From positions 186,001-250,000 of the forward strand of contig OZ244825.1 in assembly GCA_965220385.1 (NCBI GenBank): a stretch of 64,000 nucleotides of DNA, given 5' to 3'. Numbering within the stretch: position 1 is the first letter of the stretch; every line of letters starts with the position of its first letter. The position numbers and the translations under genes were made by a program. Origin of the DNA: PCPOR2b sp965220385. Its GTDB lineage: Bacteria; Poribacteria; WGA-4E; PCPOR2b. Under the pieces are notes generated by a model. The model had not been told where the DNA came from. It searched no databases and saw only the letters and a list, made by a program, of their open reading frames with translations. Positions 41,705 to 49,466 of this stretch are shown piece after piece.

Positions 41705-42754
41705 CTAATTAATTGGCACAATTTCGCCGGTTCTGACTGATTCCGCTTCTTTATAGCAGAGCAGCAATGCGTCCCTCGCGCCAACTCCTGATAGGGCGGT
41801 TGGTTCGCTCCCGCTATTGATGGCATCAACCGCATGCTGAATCTCACCCGTAAACGCATCAACGGGATCTACCTCCCCCAAATCTACCTCGTGAACTTGC
41901 CTATCGTCAGTCAGCAGCGTCAACGGAGTTGAGGTGACAGGTTCGCCGCCAAGCGTTGCGAAATCATACAACAGCGTCGCCTTTTCCAGATAAAGTTCGA
42001 AACCGTGCGAAAATGCCCGTCCCTGCTGAGATACCGCTCCCGATGAGCAACTAATGGAGAGATCCTTGTTGTTATAGATATACTGCGTCGTGAGGTATTC
42101 GACAAAATTACCGGCGGCGAGTTTGCCTTGTGAGAACACGGCATCAGGGACACCACAGAGCAGTTGAATAAAATGCGTATCGTGGATATGCAGGTCAATC
42201 CCCGGTCCTCCACTCTTCTCTATATCGGAGAAATCGCGCGTCCATGTCGGTTGAGAGATTACCCGCTTAAAATGGCCACCGAGTAGCTCCCCGTATTCTC
42301 CGCTTTCAACCACCCCCTTCGCGTAAGCGAATTCTGCGAAAAACGGTAGGACATGTGCCACCATGAACTGTAGCCCACTTTCCACGCCAACCTGCACCAC
42401 CTCATTTGCCGCGTCAAGCCGAATCTCAATCGGTTTCTCGACCAGAACATGCTTCCCCGCTTTGAGCGCAGCAATGCTGACCGATTGGTGCATAAACGTC
42501 GGAAGACAGATGTTCACCATGTCAATATCAGGGTCTGCGAGGAGATCCTCAATCTGGTTATACTTCCGAAGGTGTGAGAGATCTTCGTTCCCGCCACGGG
42601 GACCAAAGTTTCCCTGAATGCCCGTCCAATCGCCGTCCAACTTTTTCTGATCCCGTGTACAGATAGCGACAACTTCGCCACCTGAGACCTTCTTCGCCCC
42701 GTAATAATGAATCATTCCCATGAAACCAATGCCAACAATTCCAATCCGTACCAT
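41705..42754 (-). CDS. Gfo/Idh/MocA-family oxidoreductase
   Basis: 349 residues. N-terminal Rossmann domain: RIGIVGIGFMGMIH, VVAICTRD, and the family EKP motif HVLVEKPIEI with the cofactor-site Lys. The C-terminal substrate domain has GGPGIDLHIHDTHFIQLL, where Asp and His of D-x-H-I-H-D-x-H are the usual catalytic pair. It oxidises or reduces a sugar or inositol-type substrate with NAD(P). GGAGG precedes the ATG at 42754; the frame is open to 42811. Divergent from the methyltransferase gene. Confidence 0.9.
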   Translation of the reverse strand: MVRIGIVGIGFMGMIHYYGAKKVSGGEVVAICTRDQKKLDGDWTGIQGNFGPRGGNEDLSHLRKYNQIEDLLADPDIDMVNICLPTFMHQSVSIAALKAGKHVLVEKPIEIRLDAANEVVQVGVESGLQFMVAHVLPFFAEFAYAKGVVESGEYGELLGGHFKRVISQPTWTRDFSDIEKSGGPGIDLHIHDTHFIQLLCGVPDAVFSQGKLAAGNFVEYLTTQYIYNNKDLSISCSSGAVSQQGRAFSHGFELYLEKATLLYDFATLGGEPVTSTPLTLLTDDRQVHEVDLGEVDPVDAFTGEIQHAVDAINSGSEPTALSGVGARDALLLCYKEAESVRTGEIVPIN

Positions 42755-42838
42755 TACGTTCCTCCATATTTTGTGGTGAAAAATACCCCTACTCGCTTTT
42801 GAGGCAAACATATTGTTCCTATCGGTTTGATTAACATC

Positions 42839-42872
42839 TTGACAAGACTATCATAATATGATAGTCTATACA
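42839..42872 (+). promoter_or_regulatory. Promoter-operator of the methyltransferase gene
   Basis: TTGACA (42839-42844) is directly followed by a perfect 21-bp palindrome, GACTATCAT-aat-ATGATAGTC (42846-42866), then TATACA (42867-42872). The palindrome fills the space between -35 and -10, a classic repressor/activator position. The -35 to -10 distance (22) is long, so activation or autoregulation is likely. The GACT...AGTC ends recall the C-boxes of restriction-modification systems, but the spacing is different and no C-protein gene is visible. Confidence 0.55.
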
Positions 42873-42895
42873 AAATTATATTAGGAGATAAAACC

Positions 42896-45577
42896 GTGGC
42901 TCAAAAATATAAAGCTGTTTACTTTCCTGAACATCCAGCGGACACATCTCAGAAAAAATCGCTGACCTTGGCATTTGGTAAGAAAACAGATGAATTATAC
43001 AAGTATGTTAAGGATCTTTCTAGTGCTGAACTCCGTCAGTTGCTACGGGAAGACTATCAAACCCTTGTGTCGAAAGCTGAAGCCGATGATTTACCACTAA
43101 ACACCTATTGTCTTCGTCAATTAAAGCACACCGTAAACCTCATTCGGGAGCACGCTGTTCAGCTTCAACTACCAGGCGTTGATGCAAAAACAGAATTATT
43201 TGATCCGGTAACTGTGACATTCAAGGGTGGCAAAAAAGAACCCTTTGCTCGATGGTATCCCTACTTAGAGGGATATTCCACTCAATTCGTGGAATCTATC
43301 TTAGAAAAGTATACTCCAAATGCACAGACTATTCTAGACCCATTTGCTGGGACGGGAACCACCGCCTTCACCGCATCACAACTTAATAAAACTGCTTATT
43401 TCTGCGAAATCAATCCTGTCTTGCAGTTTATGAGTTTAACAAAAATACGGGTCAGGCGATTAAAATGGTCTCAGCGTTCCGCGTTGGCTCGAGTGCTCAC
43501 TCAAGCGAAGGTCTCATTGAATCAACTGGAAAAGTTCCCGCCAGATTATATCTTGCACCAAACCTACCTACAAACCTTTGGTAATAGTCTGTTTTTTGAT
43601 GAGCCTGCTTATGACCAAGTTTTACGGGCGAAATCGTGGATTGATGAAGTGGCTCTTGAAAATCCAATATTGGCAGACCTGATTACTGTTGCAACCTTAT
43701 CGGCACTTGTACCTGCGTCCCGAATGAAGCGAGCTGGTGATTTGAGATATAAAACGGATACAGAACTTGAGCGGCAAACAGTGCCACTCGCTGAAGGCAT
43801 CCGCCAAAATATAGATCGGATAATTCATGATATTCGGGCTGATGTCGAAGGCCTGAAAACTGAGCCGTTGCTAATATGTGAAAACGCCCGTTCTTTAGGC
43901 GGCATATCTCCTCTTGGCATTGACGCTGTAGTAACAAGCCCTCCCTATGTCAACGGGACAAACTATTTTCGCAACACGAAGATGGAATTATGGTTCTTAC
44001 GTTGTTTGAAAGAAAATAAGGATTTGAGAACATTTCGTGGAGCAGCCTTAACCGCTGGTATCAACGATGTCACTGTTTCCAAAGCACTGTTACCATCTCA
44101 CCCAGATGTTCAAAAAATCGTCTCTAAATTGGAACAGAATGCCTACGACTCCCGTATTCCTCGGATGATTGCCAGCTATTTTAGCGAGATGACGGACATA
44201 TTCCGGGCAATTCGTTCTCACTTAACCCCAGACGCGATGGTCGCGATTGATATCGGCGATTCTTGCTATGCCGGCATTCATGTCCCGGTGGATACACTGC
44301 TGTCAGCCTGCTTGGATGAAATCGGTTTTGTTCAAGAGGATTCTGTAACGCTACGAAAACGCAAGTCCAGAGGCGGGATGTTGCTCAAACAGTCATTACT
44401 GGTTTTTAAGCCTGTTTCCAAACACAGAAGCTGCAATCCGCCCGAACAAGTTCCAGACTGGCGTACCGAATGGGACAGTTTCAAACAAAACCTACCTCAT
44501 CAGAAAATCCCATTTACAAAACGGAATTGGGGGCATGCTTGGCACTCCCTATGTTCTTATCCCGGTAAGCTCAAACCTGCCATTGCACACCATTTGGTAC
44601 GGACATTTGTTCCAGAAGGTGGACGAGTTCTAGATACTTTTGCAGGCGTTGGGACAATCCCACTTGAGGCGGCATTGGCTGGCAAACACGCCTACGGTTT
44701 TGAGATAAGTCCCGCTGCCTTTGCTATCGCTGGCGCAAAGGTTCGCCGCCCTACGGTGCTGGGTTGTGCGGCAGTTATTGAAACGTTAGAAGATTTCATC
44801 AGGTCCCACTCAACTACAGATGTAGAACTCGCTGAAGTGAATAACTTGGGTTTCAATGGCAAGATAGTTGAATATTACGAACCCCAAACCTTGAGCGAAA
44901 TCATCTTGGCGCGTCGCTTTTTTCAAGTCCATCCGCCGAAGACTCCTGAAGAGCAATTTGTATGTGCCTCACTGCTACATATTTTACACGGCAACCGTCC
45001 CTACGCTCTCAGCCGCCGTTCTCATCCATTGACACCCTACAAACCAACGGGACCTTATGAGTATCGCTCGCTGATTGATCGATTACGTGCGAAAGTTGAG
45101 AGAGGGTTGGACGAAGGTTTGCCTGCGGATTTTCGTCCCGGCAAGATCTTCTTCCAAGATGCAACAAGCTGGTGGCCTCGAGAGGTTGATCAGTTGGATG
45201 CCGTTATTACATCTCCCCCTTTCTTTGATAGTACCCGATTTTATCTTGCAAACTGGTTACGGCTATGGTTTTCGGGCTGGTCTGCCCGTGATTTTGAAGC
45301 CTGTCCATCAGTTTTTGTTGATGAACAGCAAAAAAGCAGTTTTGATGTCTATATCCCGATTCTTCGCCAAGCGAAGGAACGGCTTAAATCGGATGGTGTG
45401 CTTGTGCTACATCTGGGTAAAAGTGTTAAGTGTGATATGGCTGCTCATTTACAGGAACTTGGTAAACGGTGGTTTCGTTCAACGGACCTTTTTGATGAAA
45501 GTGTTGCTCACTGTGAATCTCACGGTATCCGTGACAAGGGAACGGTTACCTCTCATCAGTATCTTGTTTTGTATTAG
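42896..45577 (+). CDS. Double-domain DNA methyltransferase (N4/N6 type)
   Basis: 893 residues made of two amino-methyltransferase modules. Module 1 has motif I DPFAGTGTT (148-156) and catalytic motif IV TSPPY (347-351). Module 2 has motif I LDTFAGVGT (579-587) and motif IV TSPPF (772-776). Both have SAM and catalytic motifs, so both may be active. Fused pairs of this kind usually methylate the two different strands of an asymmetric site and belong to type IIS-like restriction-modification systems. GTG start with TAGGAG upstream. Its last 32 bases overlap the end of the convergent HNH nuclease gene, probably its cognate enzyme. Confidence 0.85.
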   Translation: MAQKYKAVYFPEHPADTSQKKSLTLAFGKKTDELYKYVKDLSSAELRQLLREDYQTLVSKAEADDLPLNTYCLRQLKHTVNLIREHAVQLQLPGVDAKTELFDPVTVTFKGGKKEPFARWYPYLEGYSTQFVESILEKYTPNAQTILDPFAGTGTTAFTASQLNKTAYFCEINPVLQFMSLTKIRVRRLKWSQRSALARVLTQAKVSLNQLEKFPPDYILHQTYLQTFGNSLFFDEPAYDQVLRAKSWIDEVALENPILADLITVATLSALVPASRMKRAGDLRYKTDTELERQTVPLAEGIRQNIDRIIHDIRADVEGLKTEPLLICENARSLGGISPLGIDAVVTSPPYVNGTNYFRNTKMELWFLRCLKENKDLRTFRGAALTAGINDVTVSKALLPSHPDVQKIVSKLEQNAYDSRIPRMIASYFSEMTDIFRAIRSHLTPDAMVAIDIGDSCYAGIHVPVDTLLSACLDEIGFVQEDSVTLRKRKSRGGMLLKQSLLVFKPVSKHRSCNPPEQVPDWRTEWDSFKQNLPHQKIPFTKRNWGHAWHSLCSYPGKLKPAIAHHLVRTFVPEGGRVLDTFAGVGTIPLEAALAGKHAYGFEISPAAFAIAGAKVRRPTVLGCAAVIETLEDFIRSHSTTDVELAEVNNLGFNGKIVEYYEPQTLSEIILARRFFQVHPPKTPEEQFVCASLLHILHGNRPYALSRRSHPLTPYKPTGPYEYRSLIDRLRAKVERGLDEGLPADFRPGKIFFQDATSWWPREVDQLDAVITSPPFFDSTRFYLANWLRLWFSGWSARDFEACPSVFVDEQQKSSFDVYIPILRQAKERLKSDGVLVLHLGKSVKCDMAAHLQELGKRWFRSTDLFDESVAHCESHGIRDKGTVTSHQYLVLY

Positions 45578-46589
45578 CACCCATGGTCTGATGAAGCACT
45601 CGTTGATATTCCTGATCGGCTTGACGGATCCAAGCGGGTGAAATGGTTGTGGAATAATCAAAAAAATCAACCCCTTCGTGCTCCAATACTCGATTGCGTA
45701 GTTTGATGATTTCTGCTATGTAGGCCGCGTATTTTGTCAGAAGCTGATCGACCTGTTCAGGAGTCTTGAGACGTTCAATCGCTTCGGGGTTGTAGTGCGG
45801 TGGTCCAGCAAGTGTCTCGTATGGAATACCTGTCCGGACAGCAAGAGTTTTTAACTCATTTTCTGAGTAGTATGCTGAGGGCCAATTGCCGGATTTCTCA
45901 CCGTTATGTTCTTGACATAGCAGCGTCGCATTTTCGGTTGTCAAGGGCCATAAAAAGACAGCAGGAAGTGTGTGGTCAAGCGGGCGTTCTTTGGCATCAA
46001 CTTTTCGCAGGTCTCTACCACACTTAAAACAACGGTAGCCAAAACGTTTGTAGATTTCTTCGCTGTTGATTTTGGTGCTTGCAGATAGGTCGAGATACAT
46101 TCGCCGCTTTTGCGCTGCTTCGCGGTGCTGATCCGTTAACCGAGTCTTATTTTTAATCGAGTTGTAAACTGCTTTGCACAGTCTACATTCTCCTTGGCGC
46201 CCTGATTTCCGAGAGCTATGCCGATCAAACAAATGAAGCGGTTTAATTGTATTGCAAATAATGCAATACTTATACTCTTGCGCTTCTTCGATGTAATAAT
46301 CATGCAGAATGGTAAATGTGCCTTCTTCAGTTATAGAATTATCTCTCCGATCTACTAGTTGATACTCATAGAACTGAGTTTCGTCCCCTGATAACATAAT
46401 CATCCCGCAACTTGGACAGGTGATCTCGAAATCATCTCCGATTTCGTTTTTAGGAATAAAAATAAATTCCTGACACTCACTGTTCAAACACTGAAAACCT
46501 TTGAAAACTGTATCTCCCATTCCTCGAACGTGTTGAGCACGAATCTGATTGGTTTTATCGACCTTTGTATACGGCTTACGTCTTACCAT
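45546..46589 (-). CDS. HNH endonuclease, probable restriction enzyme
   Basis: 347 residues. The HNH core is clear: LDHTLP (Asp205-His206), then ENATLLCQEHNGEKSG with Asn and His228-Asn229. At least four cysteine pairs precede it (C34/C39, CPSC 58-61, CIIC 109-112, a CRLC pair and CFKC just before the core), so it has several zinc ribbons. The convergent, overlapping position with a double methyltransferase makes a restriction role likely; the target sequence is unknown. GGGAG precedes the ATG at 46589. The longer frame up to 46691 would overlap the 2OG-oxygenase gene and is rejected. Confidence 0.8.
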   Translation of the reverse strand: MVRRKPYTKVDKTNQIRAQHVRGMGDTVFKGFQCLNSECQEFIFIPKNEIGDDFEITCPSCGMIMLSGDETQFYEYQLVDRRDNSITEEGTFTILHDYYIEEAQEYKYCIICNTIKPLHLFDRHSSRKSGRQGECRLCKAVYNSIKNKTRLTDQHREAAQKRRMYLDLSASTKINSEEIYKRFGYRCFKCGRDLRKVDAKERPLDHTLPAVFLWPLTTENATLLCQEHNGEKSGNWPSAYYSENELKTLAVRTGIPYETLAGPPHYNPEAIERLKTPEQVDQLLTKYAAYIAEIIKLRNRVLEHEGVDFFDYSTTISPAWIRQADQEYQRVLHQTMGANTKQDTDER

Positions 46590-46662
46590 TTTGGCTCCCA
46601 CTATTTTATTTTCGATCGATATAAGATCCTTGCGAATCAAGCGTTGTTGGCACGAATTACCC

Positions 46663-47508
46663 TCATGCCCAGACAAACACCTCATCATCATCTGGCGAAT
46701 AACCGATAAAGATAGCGAGGACCGTGCGTGGGGATTTGCCTTTAATGCCGGGGACTTCGTGAATACATCGGGTATTAAAAAAGTAGAGATCGCCGACCTC
46801 TAAATCGACCTGAGTGTTTTCGACCTTGTTCTCTGCTGCATGCTGATGGAAGGTGTTATCTGTGATGTGGTGAGCGATTTCTGGCTGCCACAGGCAGCGA
46901 TGGAGAATAGACTGTGCCGTTTCACCCTCAATTTCTGAATTCTGGAAGCAGAGGATCCCAGCCAGCTGATGTTCGAAACGATACACCTCATAATTGACGC
47001 GATTCTCCCGCCATCTGACCGAATCGAAGTGGGGACTGTAGGAGATACCACCATAGTGGATCCGGAAAATCGCAGGTCCATAGCGTCTGCCGTCAGGTTC
47101 ATAAGCGGTCACGACCCGCTTGCCGGGTGCCAGACGGGCAAGATTTTCATAGAGCGTTGTAACTGGGTTATCGTATCCGTCGAACAGCGTTTCAAAGAGG
47201 GTGTGGGTCTCTACGGCGTGTGAAAAGAAATCCTCCGGTGAGTTGCCCCGATTGCCCAGACTGGTGCCGATGTCTATCCGCTCTCTTGGAACAATCGACG
47301 GATTGTTGTAATGCGTGTCCTGATCATACATCAAATCTTTTTCGATAAACCGTTGGATGAGTCCTTCGCAGTGTGCGGGGTTGTAAGCCTGACGGATCAC
47401 CGGTGCCGGTGTGTGCATCTCCGCCAGTGCTTGGATTGGATTTGGATACTTCTCCAGAATCGTTTCCCAATCCGGCTCAATAGGTATCCACGGATCCTGT
47501 TGCGACAT
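46663..47508 (-). CDS. 2OG-Fe(II) oxygenase
   Basis: 281 residues. The iron and 2OG ligands are visible: His160 and Asp162 (YSPHFDSV), His250 (RCIHEVPG) and Arg261 (SPRTVLAIFIGYS). The double-stranded beta-helix pattern fits the prolyl-hydroxylase-like/PhyH superfamily. The substrate is unknown. It precedes the HNH gene on the same strand with a 73-base gap, but shows no obvious link to restriction. Confidence 0.75.
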   Translation of the reverse strand: MSQQDPWIPIEPDWETILEKYPNPIQALAEMHTPAPVIRQAYNPAHCEGLIQRFIEKDLMYDQDTHYNNPSIVPRERIDIGTSLGNRGNSPEDFFSHAVETHTLFETLFDGYDNPVTTLYENLARLAPGKRVVTAYEPDGRRYGPAIFRIHYGGISYSPHFDSVRWRENRVNYEVYRFEHQLAGILCFQNSEIEGETAQSILHRCLWQPEIAHHITDNTFHQHAAENKVENTQVDLEVGDLYFFNTRCIHEVPGIKGKSPRTVLAIFIGYSPDDDEVFVWA

Positions 47509-47600
47509 AATTTACTCCCTGTTATGTGGCTGGGGTTATTCGGCCAGAAGTTACGTGCTTCCAATGTAGTAGTACAATGAATTGCTTTCTTCCCTCACCC

Positions 47601-47733
47601 CTGTGGGAGGGGCTCCCTACCCTAAAATGACACCTACCCTCTGTGGGAGGGGCTTCCTAGCCCCGATACCCCCTTGTAGGAGAGACTTCCTAGACTCGAT
47701 AATACGTGTCGGGATTTGGAAATCCCTCCTACA
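47601..47733. repeat. Four GTAGGAG-type hairpin cassettes
   Basis: Three units in one orientation start at 47601, 47641 and about 47673: CTGTGGGAGGGGCTCCCTAC, then CTGTGGGAGGGGCTTCCTAG followed by CCCCGATAC, then CTTGTAGGAGAGACTTCCTA followed by GACTCGATA. A fourth is inverted at 47707-47733 (GGGATTT-gg-AAATCCC then TCCTACAG). The flanks (GTAGGAG, CGATA) are constant while the arm letters differ and mostly still pair. Confidence 0.65.
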
Positions 47734-47756
47734 GAAGAATTGGATTAGTCCTACTT

Positions 47757-48239
47757 TTACAAATCCCGAATCTCAACCTCCAACGAATCCAAATCTACAA
47801 CGGCAACTGTGGATCTGCCGGTCGTCCAACCTCCGGTCTCGCCCGGATTCACGATCAGCGTTCCTTCGTTACGAACATCGATCTCATGGGTATGTCCATA
47901 GATCACAATATCGTATTCACCGCTTTTCGCGATCGGTTCGGCAAGTTCCGGGTAGTGCATTGCAGCAATCTTGCGGCCTCCCACCTCCACGCTTGCGAGG
48001 TTGGGGTGAACCTCTCCAACCTCCTCAAACCTTGCAGAAAGACCGATACGCTCCCCATCGTTGTTACCGAAGACGCCGACGGCGCGACACTTCAAGTCTG
48101 CCATCGCTGCCACTACGAATGGCGCGATAAAATCACCGGCATGTATCACCAATTCTACGCCTTCATTGTTGAACAGTTCGACCGCTTTCTTGACCATCGG
48201 GACGTTGTCGTGACTGTCTGAAAAGACACCAATTTTCAT
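47757..48239 (-). CDS. YfcE/MJ0936-type metallophosphoesterase
   Basis: 160 residues, the size of the small phosphodiesterases of this family. The five metal motifs are all present: FSDSHDN, HAGDF, GNNDG, AAMHY and YGHTHE. It hydrolyses phosphodiesters in the cytoplasm with two divalent metals; the natural substrate is unclear. The ATG at 48239 has GGAGG just upstream on its strand. The neighbours are unrelated. Confidence 0.9.
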   Translation of the reverse strand: MKIGVFSDSHDNVPMVKKAVELFNNEGVELVIHAGDFIAPFVVAAMADLKCRAVGVFGNNDGERIGLSARFEEVGEVHPNLASVEVGGRKIAAMHYPELAEPIAKSGEYDIVIYGHTHEIDVRNEGTLIVNPGETGGWTTGRSTVAVVDLDSLEVEIRDL

Positions 48240-48322
48240 GTTAACCTCCTAGGATATAATACCAGAAATAAAGTTCCCGACTCGTTCTTTTATAATCGCC
48301 CAAGTTGTTAGCTGATAAACCA

Positions 48323-48356
48323 AGAAACCGAGTTTTTTCTGCAAAACTCGGTTTCT
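48323..48356. repeat. Perfect 14-bp stem, AGAAACCGAGTTTT type
   Basis: AGAAACCGAGTTTT (48323-48336) and AAAACTCGGTTTCT (48343-48356) with a 6-base loop. It lies between two minus-strand genes. It may act as a transcription terminator in either direction, but similar hairpins are common dispersed repeats in other phyla. Confidence 0.55.
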
Positions 48357-48501
48357 CTATGATAGGGCACATAGACATTTATATGATGAGTTATGTCTAA
48401 TCGTAGGTGCTTGCAGCCCGCCTTTCCCGATTCATCGGGGATTTATCGGGGGCGCGGTTGCCTCAACCATTGACCAACGATACAGGTTGAGTTGATTGTA
48501 G

Positions 48502-48521
48502 GTCGAGATTCATATCTCGAC
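48502..48521. repeat. Second copy of the GTCGAGAT-tcat-ATCTCGAC cassette
   Basis: Identical to 19136-19155 including TGTAG on the left and ACACT on the right. CCCGATTCATCGGGG lies just before it (about 48427). Confidence 0.65.
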
Positions 48522-48555
48522 ACTGAATCGTAAGTTGGTCGGTGCAATAAGGAGT

Positions 48556-49422
48556 TTAACCGCTGAATTCTTGAGCCTTATGCTCAATTAGATCCGGATT
48601 GACATAGCCCTTGTGCAGAACGACGCGATACCAGAACTCAAGTCGCTCATCTTGTGCGAGTTGAAACGGCTCGTAATAAGCCGGGGACGGATGGAGTATA
48701 CCGTAGTTATCGCGGTTCCGCACCCACCACGTCGTCGGATGCCGCGGATTGGACGGATGATCAATAATCGTTGCGCCGTAGACGCCGCCATCTTCTGCAT
48801 GTGTTCCAGCAAAACCGCACCACCGACTCTGTTCCCCAAAAATATCCATCGGCTCCGTGCGGCCATCCCCATCTAACAGTTGTCCGGGTGTGAGCGCGTT
48901 GTCGAACCGAATCGTTAAACCGCTGTAGAACAGCCCGCCCCCTCCCGGTTCTCCGCGGTTGAGATCTAACGTCACCGCTTCCCCATGTGGCTGAAATTGG
49001 AGATGCACATCAATAGCTAAATGATCCGCTCCCGGCGATAACACGGTCGTCCGGCGGGTCTCTACGAGGTGCGTCACATCTTGCCAATCGATCCACGCAT
49101 TCTCAACTGTGAATTGTGCTTTCTCTACATCAGTCAACTGCTCCACATTCCGTCGATGGACAATCCTTCCAAACCCTGTCGGATCTTCGCCCGGCTTCGG
49201 CTGTTCCCAAAAGTTCACGCCGTTCACCTTCTTCCATGCAACCCACATCCCCTGATGGTGGACATGATCTTCAGGCTGGTTCATCGTCAGCGGCGGTGAG
49301 TCCGGTAAACGGAGCGGCTGCCAGTAGGTTCGCTGCCCACCCGTTTGAAAATGGTAGTTCAGCAAAGTCTGCCCGTCCCAAGTTAAGCCCAATCCATCAT
49401 TGATCGATTCAAGTGCGAACAT
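48556..49422 (-). CDS. DUF6807 (PmoA-family) protein
   Basis: 288 residues. The block EDHVHHQGMWVAW with its His cluster is the hallmark of DUF6807, sometimes labelled PmoA although unrelated to methane oxygenase. The rest is a beta-rich galactose-mutarotase-like fold with LDLNRGEP and WCGFAGTHAEDGG. Members occur in plant- or algal-polysaccharide gene clusters of Planctomycetes-like bacteria; the reaction is not established. It lies 44 bases downstream of the kinase/uridylyltransferase fusion on the same strand, so a sugar-related role is plausible. No signal peptide. Confidence 0.75.
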   Translation of the reverse strand: MFALESINDGLGLTWDGQTLLNYHFQTGGQRTYWQPLRLPDSPPLTMNQPEDHVHHQGMWVAWKKVNGVNFWEQPKPGEDPTGFGRIVHRRNVEQLTDVEKAQFTVENAWIDWQDVTHLVETRRTTVLSPGADHLAIDVHLQFQPHGEAVTLDLNRGEPGGGGLFYSGLTIRFDNALTPGQLLDGDGRTEPMDIFGEQSRWCGFAGTHAEDGGVYGATIIDHPSNPRHPTTWWVRNRDNYGILHPSPAYYEPFQLAQDERLEFWYRVVLHKGYVNPDLIEHKAQEFSG

Positions 49423-49466
49423 CTATTTTTCCTTTCTGGGAAGAAGTGCGGAATATACTGCCCGAA

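Noticed and set aside
42846..42866. Canonical C-box of a restriction-modification controller protein
   Set aside because: The ends read GACT...AGTC, but the inner spacing is not the 11-bp GACTNNNAGTC form and no small helix-turn-helix gene is nearby; kept only as an unspecific operator.
45546..46691. Longer start of the HNH nuclease gene (to 46691)
   Set aside because: It would overlap the 2OG-oxygenase gene, while the ATG at 46589 has a good ribosome-binding site and a natural N-terminus.
47582..48130. 182-codon plus-strand frame
   Set aside because: Covers the GTAGGAG repeats and the antisense of the phosphodiesterase gene; product is basic and repetitive.
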